Positions 48,128-59,040 of a DNA stretch of 64,000 bases are shown piece by piece. Within the stretch, counting starts at the first letter, position 1. Each line of letters opens with the position of its first letter. Location of the stretch: assembly GCA_034620365.1 (NCBI GenBank), contig JAQGEQ010000071.1, positions 3,038,001 to 3,102,000 on the forward strand. The letters are read 5' to 3'. The DNA is from Pegea sp. RAD2-039 (lineage: Eukaryota > Chordata > Thaliacea > Salpida > Salpidae). The notes beneath the pieces are model-generated. The model searched no databases and had not been told where the DNA came from. It was given only the letters and a program-made list of their open reading frames with translations. A program made the translations under genes and the position numbers.

Positions 48128-51100
48128 TTACTGATTAGTAGTTGATCTCAACTGCTGATCAAAAAGCATGGAAGAAGATCCTGATTGAAAACTAAAACTT
48201 TCTAATCCTTTCATGTTGGAGTCTTTATGATTAAATTGAGAAGAACTAGCGCGATGTGCGTTGCTTACACCGTTTCCATCCCCATTGGCAGAACTGAACA
48301 AACTCTGTGAGATAATGTTGATGAAAGTAGTTGGAAAACTAAACAATTAACTTACTGGAGTATTATCACTAGATACATCGGACCACAAGCTATAAGAAGG
48401 TGATGTAACCGCTGGAAGAAAGCCATTAGAATTGGATGCAAACAAAGATTCAGGCGATCTTGAGAAGTAACTGTGAGCATCACCAGCTGCTGAGTTAGGT
48501 GCAACGCTCATTTGGTCGTTTCCATTTGTAGCAGGCAACTTGCTTGTTCGCAAATTCATAAACTAAACAAATATAACAATTAGTTAACTAATTGAAGATT
48601 CGAATTTGAAGGAGTTTAGAGGGATTAGAACAAACCGAGTTTTGCAGATTCCACATAGGATTAAGTTCTTTTATTCTGCTGTCTACAAGAGTTGAACCAT
48701 CTGGAGTTTGGATGGTTGGTGGTGGTGCAGTAGTATCAACTGGAGATGATGTATTCATCAAACACTTTTCAAAAAGTTTTTCCTTAACCCAAGCATCTGT
48801 AACATTGGAAAACATATTTTTATCAAACTTCAAATATTAACTTCCATATAACATAATATCAAAAAAAAAATTATAAAAAGAATTTAAATAATGTTTTCCT
48901 AAAGACTTACCTGATTGTTCGACAGCATAATTAGCAGCGATCAATTTTGACTGCGCTATGTTGTCACAAAACAGCTCGCGCGGTGGTCTGTAAGACTTGC
49001 CCAAAAATGTCACCTTGCTAACATAAAAGTTCTTCCCATTTCGTTTCTCAGAAAAAAGTTCGTATTTGGGACGGGTGCCTCCGGTTAATAGACCAATGAT
49101 TTCATCAAGATATGACTAAAAGTAAAAAGTTAAATGATTACAAACACAGGAGCAGAAGTTGGAATCAGGTGATGAGATAGAGACACATAAAACTACTTTT
49201 TGCAACTTACTATAGGACAGTCGATTGCAGAAAAATGTTGCAAATTAGAGACAGGTTCCAGATGATCTTCTTGTTCAGACAAGCCGTTGTTGGATAAATC
49301 GTTATTGGCATACAGGCTGCTGGGCGTACCATCGCGTCGCACATTCAAATATGAAACAGGTGCAGTTTCAACCAGATTTTCCATCGTTGCTGGTAATGAT
49401 GAAAAACCATTATTAGGCAGCAAGTTGGAATTTGGAGAATTGATGGAGGCAGCAGTAGCAACATGAAGTTGTGTTGGCTTTCGGCCAGGGAATTGATTTG
49501 AGGGAAAGCCGGTGGGTATGGATTGCTGAGTAGGTAGTGTAGCAAGTCCATTTAGTTGCGCCATTGCCACCTGAAAACCAAATTGAAGTTAAATGATGTA
49601 TGAGAGTATCCATAGATGTCAACTTTAAGAACAAAACACAATTAACCTGTCTATTAGCAGTGTTTTGCAGATCAGCATGTGGAACGAATGTAAATTGATT
49701 GAAAGCAGGATTAGGTGTTGCATTTCGAAACAAATACGATGGAATTCGTTCTTGTACCGCAGAATTGTTAGCCATCGAAGATAGTTGGCGACTTGTTACT
49801 AGATAAGATGATGATGAAATAGAGTAAGCTGAAAAGAATAAATTACCAGTAGCAGCCGGTTGTCTAACAGAGAGAGAATGAACAAGAGATGTAGGATTCG
49901 ATGACTCATTTTTATTAGCTGGTGGTTTAGCAAGTGAAACTTCAATTTCTTGTCCATCAATCTTCTGTCCATTCATAACCTGTTTAGATAATTTGTGAAA
50001 TTGCTTAGCAAGGATAAAATACAGTATTAAACAAGTTATAGAACCTGGATGGCACCCATGGCATCTTCTTTTGTCACAAAATGTACAAACGCATAATCCT
50101 TATCTTGTATTTTTTTCACTCTTTCTATTTTTCCTGGTCTAATGGCATTAAACTCATCAAAGATAGTTCTTTCTGTTGTTGTAACTTTGAGGTTACGAAC
50201 GTAGACATTCTTTACACGAGTGGCAGCATTCTTCAGCTGTTTTAATAAATAATTTGATAATAATTCAATTACTAAAACTCTTACATCTAATTCTGCTTCT
50301 GCCCAATCTGTCGACACCTCACTACCAAATATGGTAATTCTTCCAGGCATTAACTTACGTCGAGCCATAGCAGCAGCTCGATGAGTACGATACTCCACAA
50401 AGGCAAAACCACGATTAAATTCACCTTTAAAGTGTTACATAATAGTTTATAAGTGAAAACAGTCAGCAAAATTGATACTCGTCTCAAAGGTTGATGTAAA
50501 AATGAATATGAGAAATAAGACTCACCAGGTGAACTTCCAGGATGCACCAAAACATCACTTACCTCTTCAGAGACTCGAGACATCTCGTTAAATATCTCAT
50601 CGCGAGTTTTATCTCTAGGAAATCCATTTACGAAAAGTCTGCAAAATACAACTGATTTAAGATGAAAGAAATCAAAATCTTTCATGAATAATGAAGTAAA
50701 GTCATAAAAATATGAAACAGATCACATCAATAATCACCTGCAATTATCAACACTTTTACAGACACCAATCCTTTGAGCAGGACGTATTTCATAATTGTCC
50801 AATTGCTGGATGGCTCTTGCAGCATCTGCAGGACAAGTGAAACACACAAAGGCATACCCTCGATTAAATCCACTAAAATCCATCATCAGACGAAGCTTAT
50901 AAATCTTGCCAATCTGATTAAGGATAAGAAAATATTAGGAAGATTCAACTATCAGATTTATTTACAGAATTAGGAGTGAAAAAATCTCACCTGTTCAAAC
51001 AAAGGCACCAATTCATCTTCATAAAGATTTCTTGGAATCTTACCAACAAATACTTCACAACCTCTAGGAGGAGATTCTTCGTCTGAATTAGGATTCCAAT

Positions 51101-51406
51101 ACATTCGTTGGCCATTAAACTGCTGCATCGCTGTATTGAATAAAATAACATTTTATAATATCCACAAATAAGGCACTTGACAATATGCGAGATATTTATC
51201 AGTTTTTTTTTAACTAAATATCTTAACAAGATAAAAATTAGTATTTGTTTAATATTTATAATTAAAATAATAATTTTAAGCTTTTTAAATAAAAGATTTA
51301 AATGTCGGAGAGAGTAAAAATCCTTACAATAACCAGTGCGTTTTTCTAATGCAACCAGTCTAGCCATACTTTCATTAGAAGCATCAATATTTCCACAGGT
51401 TGTCAT
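48128..51406 (-). CDS. RBM46/RBM47/A1CF-like: Three-RRM RNA-binding protein of the A1CF/RBM46/RBM47 family
   Basis: Exons in transcript order: 51406-51328, 51130-50991, 50913-50738, 50638-50526, 50424-50285, 50236-50045, 49979-49647, 49570-49211, 49115-48911, 48796-48636, 48562-48356, 48304-48128 (stop TAA). Phases agree and give 760 residues, longer than the roughly 530-600 of vertebrate relatives because of a Ser/Asn-rich linker. The N-terminus carries [10 protein letters not shown], the family lead-in. RRM1 (about 53-130): [20 protein letters not shown] and [11 protein letters not shown]2 (about 132-216): [20 protein letters not shown] and RGFAFVEY, with the family block [17 protein letters not shown]3 (about 224-297): [20 protein letters not shown] and KDYAFVHF. 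After the linker, residues about 512-580 form the dsRNA-binding-like domain of this family ([20 protein letters not shown]). Relatives bind AU-rich mRNA and act in APOBEC1 editing, splicing or germ-cell mRNA control. Which of the three it matches I cannot say. Confidence 0.95.
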
Positions 51407-54400
51407 AATCGCTTATTATCAGAATAAGCACAATAATTGTGATTAAAAAAAAGGATCAATAACTCAGCAAATAATAGATTGCTGAAAAAAGGAATTAGTT
51501 AATAATTTTAGTTGACAAAAATCTGAAGAATATTACAAAAAATTTAATTCGCTTCATATTAGGCAAGATAAGAACAAACTAGTTAAGGCAGGTTTAATAA
51601 AGGTATTATCAATCTAAACTAAAATAAAAGTTCTACAAAAAAGTTCACTTTGGAGAACTGATTAAGGTAAATTTAGAAAAATTTCCGCTTAAATATTACA
51701 AATGCAACAGTTATCTGAACTTTAAATTTAAACAGAAAATTAGCCATGCATTTACAAAATTAAAATGGCGAAGCTTAGAATTTGTTTAAAGGCAGACCAT
51801 CATTCAAGAAACTTTATAAAAAGTTAAACTAAACTAGAATAAATCTAGATAAATAGCGAATTAATCGGTTAGAGAAAATATAGTTGAAATGGAATTCAAA
51901 TTAAAGATTGTTAAACTAAAGAGAAACTTCAAAGAAACCAATAAAATTAAATAAATATATAAGGAATTAATTTAACTGATAATTCTATGAAGGCGATGCA
52001 AGATATTTCAATCACTTATCAGCGCCAATGGTTACATCAAGTTTATAACATTATCGTTCATTTTTATATTACAAGTTTTTTATCGAGAAAAAGTAAAAAA
52101 TAAACGATATATGATAAATGAGAGACAATTTTTAGTTAGCAGCGAATCATAAGTTAGTAATAGCAGATATCAAACGTGAAAAATGCAGACTCAAAGTGGT
52201 TACCGCGCTCTGGGAATTTTCAGAGTAAGGTCAGGTAGGCTGATGCTTCTGGATGCAACACACAAGGAGATAGCGATTATTAAAAGACTATATTCTAATG
52301 AGGATTTGTGAACTAAAAAATAGAGAACAATACAATCTTCTCATTGGTCAATTAATTAGTGTTTCCAAAGCGTAATTAATATTTTTTTTAAGTTATAGAT
52401 TCGCTGTACCACCAACAAGTTGAAACAAAGATTTGGAGTTTGTTAAAACTTTTTTAATCAAATTTTACAAGTTTCTACAAAATATATCTTAACTTTACAG
52501 AAAAATGCATCTCTAAATAACTTTCTGCAATCTTAACGCTATACTATTTAGAAACTTATATTATTTCAAGAAGACGCTTCATAACATTTAGCGTTAAAAA
52601 AAGCAAAAAATAATTCAGACTTAGCACAAGCGAACAGTAAAGTAAAAAAGTTTTAAGTCTATAAACTGACTTGACATCTATAATAAATCTTGGCTCAAAT
52701 AAGTACCGTGAGAAAAGAGAGCAGCACCTCTTCCTACTTGTACTTTTTACAATATCAAGTGAGATGACTTTTATATAATTTATGAAAAGATGTTGGTGAT
52801 TACTAAATCGCTGAAATAGATTATGAATCATAAACAAAAAAATTTTGATGAAAAAATCATGGATTATAAACACACTACAAAATCGATACGCAATGTATTA
52901 TTCCTTAAAATAATATATTTTTTAAAATCCATTAACTTACTTTCACTTTTTTGACAATGTAATTTATTTAGTTATCATATACGTATAATTCCATATTTTA
53001 CTATTAGTGGTTGATGATTTTCACTTAGATAATGTTTACCAGTTTAGCCAATACAATAATTTTTCCGGCGGACATTCCAGCATTGTAGTTAAATTTATGC
53101 ATCATTGATAAAGCTTTAGTGAATCTTCTGTTTGGTTATTGAGTCTGCAAACGACTCACATTTTTCAAGCAGTTCTTTGATAAATTTATTTGACCTCATC
53201 TACTATTCTAATTATAGTGAGTTAGTAGTAACAACAAGTTTTTATAACTTGTCAAAAAGCAATGAATGATTCACGCAAACAATTTGAAATATCAAAAGAT
53301 AGTTTTTACGACATTTCCAAAAACGTAGAAACTTGATTGTTGTAGTTTCAAACCTTTCTATTTAACTACATAATGACTTTGGTGCTGTCATAGTTTATCA
53401 GTAATTCTTTACTTAAAAAATAAATATCCTATAAATAAGAATCAAATAACGCTATTTCAACAAAAAATAGTTTTTTTTACAGTTTCAAATACTCTCACTA
53501 TAAACAGCTTACTTTAATATTTTATTTTGAAAATTTCAAGTTTCTCAGCACTTTTATTGATAAAACAGATAATTTCGAAGGAAAGTATAGCAAAACATGC
53601 TATACCAGCATTTACTTTAAATAGTAGCAGCAAGTTCTACAACCTATGGAGTTTATTTTTATACTGTTTTGGTTTGGTCATGTTAGTTATTCTTTAATGT
53701 TAAAATAAATTTTCTTAATTTTAAAATATTTTGGCTAATAGTGAATTCTAGTATAATAAGAAACTGGTTAAATGCTGGATTAAAACTACTAAACTATATT
53801 TTAAATTCGTCCATTTTAATCTCAACTTTTTTCTAGGTTTGTTTCCGACAAACCACATAACCAAGTTGGAAAAATTTAGAAAGGCGTTTTATATTATTTG
53901 TATCATACGTTTCGTAAAATTTCATCATTTTTGAATTGTGATAAAACGGTGGCTTTAGTTATTTTTCTTTTAGCTTAGTCTATATTTCTTTAGCTTGATC
54001 AGGAAATACTTCCATTTTGGACAACCGGTAAAAGTTATCTGAGGATATCATAATTTTATTTTGGTTAGTTTCTAATGTAAGAAAACTTCAGTTCTATAAA
54101 TGTATGGACTTTTGTGTCTGTTAATTATTAAAAATATTTTAAAAGGAAAACATCTTTCAAAATACTAACTTTAAAAAGAATTTTAGGTTTTATATTGGTT
54201 ATAGAGCTTTGAAATGTTTTTATGTATTGTTAATTTAAATAACTTTTAGTTGATGATTATTAATTTTTCTTTTTTATCGTTTCCTCAAGTAATTATGTAA
54301 AATCACTAACTTTTTTAATATTATTGACTTTTTATGTCATATTTTTAGGACTTTTTTAAACATTAAGTTTATATTTTTATTAAAAATGTTTAAGCTTGTA

Positions 54401-55211
54401 TAAATTGTTTGTAGTTTAATTGTTGTGTTATTTTTACTAAATATTTATCAAATGCTTTCATTTAAATATTATTTTTTTGATATTTGGTAGTTTTTATATT
54501 TTATGTGATTAGATATAAAATTTATCTTTTTTATCAAATAATATTCTTTGAATAACTAACTTTTATGTTGTAAAATTATAATCAAAATTATAAATTTGAA
54601 ATATATGTAATTATCAAGTTTGTTTGTATAAGTTATATTTTTGTATTTAATTTAAAGAAAATTGTTTTTTTATGAAAAAGATTATATAGAACAATATTGT
54701 TCAAGATATTTGATACCTAAATTTTAATATTTAAAAAATGTTTTTTGAATTTGTATTAATCCTCTAAAAATTATCATGAAATTTTCTTATTTTTTCCACA
54801 AATTTTGCTAAACTGTGATGCGTATGACCTTTTCATTATCTGTCTGTAGTCATATTGTGTTTTTTTTGTGTACTATAAGAGCTGTATAACTCTTCTACAG
54901 CCTTAAGTTAGAATAAAACAATTAGCTCTTTGATATTTATGATTGGTTGCTGTTCTTATTTAATATTTAATTTGTACAAAAGTTAACTTTAAGTTTACTT
55001 TATTAATTAAATCATTAAAATGCTTAATCATTGTTATATGAATAATATACATCTAAATATCAAATCTAACGTTTTATACATTGAGCTATTTATAGCCTTG
55101 TAGATTACTAATGATATTTGAATTAGTTTTTAATTAAAAAAGTCATATCAGAATACTTGTTTAAAGGTTTTATTTCTTAAGCATACATTTGAAAATTACC
55201 AAAAGTTTAAA
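51407..55211. other. Divergent intergenic region (promoters of the RRM gene and ZNF207)
   Basis: It separates two genes pointing away from each other, so both promoters lie here. A G+C-richer block at about 52150-52270 may be a leader exon of the RRM gene (listed separately). A short TTCCGGCGGACATTCC patch near 53064 is the only other local change in composition. No coding frame is supported. Confidence 0.6.
52205..52270 (-). other. Possible non-coding first exon of the RRM gene
   Basis: On the minus strand a G+C-richer stretch ends in GAGCGCG followed by GTAACC, a usable donor. It lies about 0.8 kb upstream of the ATG exon. I cannot define its 5' limit, and there is no coding frame to test it by. 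Confidence 0.25.
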
Positions 55212-57405
55212 ATGGGTCGTAAGAAAAAAAGACCTTTAAAGCCATGGTGTTGGTACTGCAATCGAGTTTTTGAAGATGAAAAGATTTTAATCCAACATCA
55301 AAAAGCAAAACACTTCAAATGTCATGTCTGTCACAAAAAACTCTTCACTGGACCTGGCTTGGCTATACACTGCATGCAGGTAAACTACCTTCTGATAGTG
55401 AAGACTAGGGCTTAATTAGTTTTTATTTTTTATATAAACTTTGATTTTTAGCAGTGAAATGTTTTCTTCAATAGTGTTTTGCTGCACAACCGCAGGTATC
55501 TTGAGCAAACATCTTCTACAACATCCTCTTTAAACGGTCAGTCATTACCATCCTGTATTGTATTTAGCCTATATTGTAACTCCTCAAAACCCTGGCCTTC
55601 CAATTAGAACCAACTCTGTTCTTTTAGAATAAAATAGCAATAAAATGATAAGGCAGCCGATTTATTAAACATCTAATGGTAAAACTTTGTAATTGATCAA
55701 AGCTTAGATATAAAATTGATGTAGACAGTTTTACAATAGGGGCATTTTCCAAAATAGATTTTTCTAAGCATCCAAAACACTTACACTTTTGATATCTTTA
55801 TATCTTTGTGAAGAATCTTTTATGGGATCACATAAATTTCTTGTAAATTTTTCTTCAATTTTACAATTGTGGAAATGTGTTTGGTATATCTTTTGATATA
55901 TTCTTTTTGAGGTCTTAATTTGAAGCAAAATTAGGAATTTTTGTGAAGTTTATAAATCAAATTATATACAAGTTAGAAAGCTTGTAAGAAAGAGCCTGAA
56001 AAGTAAACGTTTTTATTAAAGTTGTACACTTTAAACTTGTACAATAAAAGTAAGTTATTAATATCTGATTTGCTTGATATTTGCAACTTTATTTACTAGA
56101 CTCCTTAAAACTTTTATTATAGATAAATAAATTTAGAATACTACTGGCACAAGTAAGTAATACTAAATTATTATGTATTGATTTTCACACTTAAGTTAAA
56201 GTGAATGGCCGAAACTATAGCTGTATTCTACAAAAAGTTCTAAACTGAAATTTATTTGGAGCCAGCCAAGGAAATGAAATCTTTTTTTACAAGAAAGTTA
56301 CTTACATTTATTTATCTCACAATTACTTCTATATTATCATAATAGAAACTTTTTTTTTCTGATATTCCTTGAACTTGCACTAAACATTTCATCAGTTGAT
56401 TTGGTGGGGTTACTTATTTCTGAAGATATTTTGTCAGCTTTCAATTTTTTTTAATTAAAAAATAAATATTAAGTTGAATGTATCAACCATCAGCAACAAA
56501 CTAGTAAGTTGTTTTTAGAATAATTTTTTGGATTGAACTTGTTGATGACTCATGGTAAGGTTAGAATTATGAAGGAAGTATTCTAGATATTACATCACTT
56601 GCTTGCTTGCTCTTTTTTAATTTCATTTTTTATAAAAATGTTTGTTTCACACCAGGTTCACAAGGAGACTATCACTGCTGTCCACAATTCTATTCAAGGA
56701 CGATCTGATGTCGAAATTGAGATTTATGGAATGGAAGGTATTCCAGAAAAAGATGTTGAAGAACACGCCAAGAAAATCAGAGAACAATCTGGGCCAAAAA
56801 ATAAGAAACAGAAGCGCGAAGCGGACAGCGATGATGATGACGAAGATGATGATGATGACAACAACAATCTCTTTGCTAATCCAATGCACTTTACTGGTCT
56901 GCCCCACATCCCCATGCCAGGTATGATGGCTCCTGGTCCTATGATGGGGATGGGACTACGGATGCCTGGTCAGATGCCACCTCATATGAGCTGGGGTCCT
57001 GCTATGATGAACCACATGCAAATGGGACCAAGAGGTCCAATGAGGCCAAATACGATGCTTCCTAACATGCATCATAATGCGGGCCAGATGATCCCTCCTG
57101 GCATGGCTTCTCGACCTCCAATTAATATTCCTAAAAATGAAGCGTCAGCACCTAATGGTGGTGCTCCCAAACCGACAGAGCTGTCAGATACTACATCAGC
57201 TCCTCGTCCCTTATTTCCAGCTGCTTCAAATATCCAACCAGGAAAAATGCCGCCGGCAGCCTCTGGTGATCCCCTTTCTACTAAGGTTCTTGCTCCGAAA
57301 ACAATCTCCTCTCATAGCCAACTAATGCATCCAGGAGATGAGAATTTATCTATCGAAGAGATTCGTAGAAATGCTCTCCAATCTTCCCACCACCTTACTT
57401 ACTGA
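55212..57405 (+). CDS. ZNF207: ZNF207/BuGZ, BUB3-binding zinc-finger protein
   Basis: Two exons, 55212-55379 and 56656-57405 (stop TGA), joined in phase 0 across a 1.3-kb intron; 305 residues. The first exon holds the family N-terminus [18 protein letters not shown] and two C2H2 fingers (CWYCN..HQKAKH and [18 protein letters not shown]). The second begins [20 protein letters not shown] and [11 protein letters not shown]. It continues with a basic stretch, an acidic Asp/Glu run ([12 protein letters not shown]), a Met/Pro/Gly-rich low-complexity region and a C-terminal GLEBS motif ([18 protein letters not shown]; in human SKLIHPDEDISLEERRA). In vertebrates it binds spindle microtubules, loads BUB3 at kinetochores, and its low-complexity part drives coacervation; that is family knowledge. 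The protein stops soon after the GLEBS motif and lacks the long Pro-rich tail of the human protein (about 480 residues). Poly(A) candidates are at 57631 and 57652. Confidence 0.96.
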
Positions 57406-57651
57406 CAAATGTACAAATATTTCAGAAATTAATTTGTAAATTAAAAATTAATGTAAGTAGTTTGATCTCTAGGAAATATTTTAAATCAAAAAGATCTTTG
57501 CAATCTGTTTGTTTGATCTTTTTTGATTTTATTATGTAAGATCTTTTTAATGAAATCTTTCCAGAACTTGGCATTGTTTTAGCCGTTGAAATACTTGACA
57601 AACTTTTCTATAAGCTCATTGTTTTTTGAAAATAAATGTAACTTATTGAAA

Positions 57652-57657
57652 AATAAA
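57652..57657 (+). promoter_or_regulatory. Candidate poly(A) signal of ZNF207
   Basis: AATAAA 247 nt after the stop codon, with a second copy 21 nt upstream at 57631. The pair makes a functional site likely. Confidence 0.45.
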
Positions 57658-58454
57658 ACTTAATGTTTCATTTAACTGTTGAATAAAAGGTTCTACAAAG
57701 AAATTATTTTTATTCTTTGACTAGATGATGGTCTGTAGGAAGAGTGGCAGTTTTAAAACATAAGCTAGAGAACAATACTAATTTTACAACAAAAAAATAT
57801 AGCAGTAATCTGTAATGAAATTATCTTATATATATCACATTTTAATCTCAAATATCATTTAATCTAATTTTACATTATTGTTTCTCAAACTTAAAACTTT
57901 TCTTAAAGCTTTTAGAGACATTCAAATAAAAGACAAAAAATGGAATTTGTAAGCTGCATATTACCATCTTGTTTGTACGTCTTGCCATTAGTGAACACAA
58001 CCAAATATTTATCCTGATGAAAGCACAGAAATCTGGAAAGGCTCTTCTATTTTTCTCATTAAAAATATTATAAGGCAGGCAATTACCAACCGAATAAGCT
58101 TATTGATGAGTCTGTTAATTTTTTTCATTGAAAAACCATATACAAGGCCTAAAAACATGAGTCAGTCTTATTACATTTGCTAAATAGTTAAATTTTCATT
58201 TTATAGAACAAATTGTTCGTGTTAGAAAACACGACAATCATAAAAATAGTTTGGTTTGAAGAGTACACGAAGTTTGACTTTAAAACATTTTTTATGCAAG
58301 TTAATAAAATGGTGATAGTAGCTAATCAAAATTTTACAAAGCAGTTTCTTTAAAAAATTTCAGTGATTACGTAATAAATAAAGTCAGATTGATTAATTGA
58401 TTTGTCAGAAAAACTTTTAAAAACAAAATTTTAAATCCAACTGAAAAAGTTACA
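57658..58454. other. Spacer between ZNF207 and the SRP RNA gene
   Basis: AT-rich with no supported gene. Transcription of ZNF207 (plus) and SRP RNA (minus) converges here. Confidence 0.6.
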
Positions 58455-58461
58455 AAAGAAA
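58454..58461 (-). terminator. Pol III terminator of SRP RNA
   Basis: TTTCTTTT on the minus strand directly after the folded RNA. The TTTT run (58454-58457) is the minimal Pol III stop. Confidence 0.65.
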
Positions 58462-58752
58462 TGGGTCCAATCCTATCGACTAGGCTGTGACACTATACCT
58501 ATTCACAGGTGCTGTCCCGCTACTGATTAACGTGGAGACTTTTGGCTGCTCCCTTTTGGGCCTGGCCCGGTTAATCTCTCCTTCGACAACCTGGACACGC
58601 TGGTCTACACCAACATGTCCATATTGACGCTAACCTTAGCGCGGACACCCGATCGACATAGCGCACAGAGCCACAGTGCTCCCAATCTCATACCGTCCAC
58701 CATCTCAAGCCTCCCAGTAGCTGGATTACAAGCGCACGCCACAGCGCCCGGC
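58455..58752 (-). ncRNA. SRP RNA (RN7SL): Signal recognition particle (7SL) RNA
   Basis: RNA scaffold of the SRP, which halts and targets secretory ribosomes to the ER. On the minus strand the 5' end is GCCGGGCGC followed by the Alu-domain 5' fold (GTAATCCAGCTACTGGGAGG). Next come GATCGGGTGTCCGC, the helix 6 arm (TTGGT, loop GTAG, ACCAG), and the helix 5/8 core AACCGGGCCAGGCCC, GGGAGCAGCC and TAATCAGTAGCGGGAC. It closes with CCTGTGAATAG. Order and spacing match human 7SL; the length is about 298 nt against about 300. The whole S domain is present, so this is not an Alu-like fragment. The 3' end runs into TTTCTTTT, a Pol III terminator. A TATA-like TTTATAATTA lies about 25 nt upstream. Helix 6 keeps a GNAR loop; the helix 8 tip reads CCC-AAAA-GGG rather than GNRA. 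Confidence 0.94.
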
Positions 58753-58761
58753 TGCTTGTAA

Positions 58762-58795
58762 ACATTTTTGCTAATTATAAATATAAAAATATCAA
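58762..58795 (-). promoter_or_regulatory. Upstream TATA-like element of the SRP RNA gene
   Basis: On the minus strand the DNA just before the RNA start reads TTTATATTTATAATTAGC, placing a TATA-like core about 20-30 nt upstream. Many invertebrate SRP RNA genes use such upstream elements; the surrounding AT bias weakens the call. Confidence 0.35.
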
Positions 58796-58925
58796 AGTTT
58801 TTACAGCTTACTTAATTGTTTAAGATAGAAAAAAACTTATTACAAAAATATGTATTTTGTAACAATGGAACCCTTTTTCATTTTTTAAACAAACATCAAT
58901 TTGATAACAATTTTATTATTGATTC

Positions 58926-58931
58926 TTTATT
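58926..58931 (-). promoter_or_regulatory. Candidate poly(A) signal of EXOSC10
   Basis: TTTATT on the plus strand (AATAAA on minus), 110 nt past the stop codon and before the SRP RNA gene. Confidence 0.4.
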
Positions 58932-59040
58932 TACTAAGAAAACTTCGAACACTTACAAATATATCGCAAAAACAATTTGTCGAAAATCTTAAATGAAAGT
59001 TTTCAGAAAAGCAAATGATAGAAAATGTTGGACATTAACA

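Noticed and set aside
56647..56907. Antisense frames opposite the ZNF207 second exon
   Set aside because: Their Val/Ile and Ser runs are just the complement of the acidic Asp/Glu coding run.
58455..58752. Reading the G+C-rich block as an Alu-like SINE
   Set aside because: Alu elements lack the S domain. This sequence has the full helix 5, 6 and 8 region and a terminator, so it is an SRP RNA gene or full-length copy.
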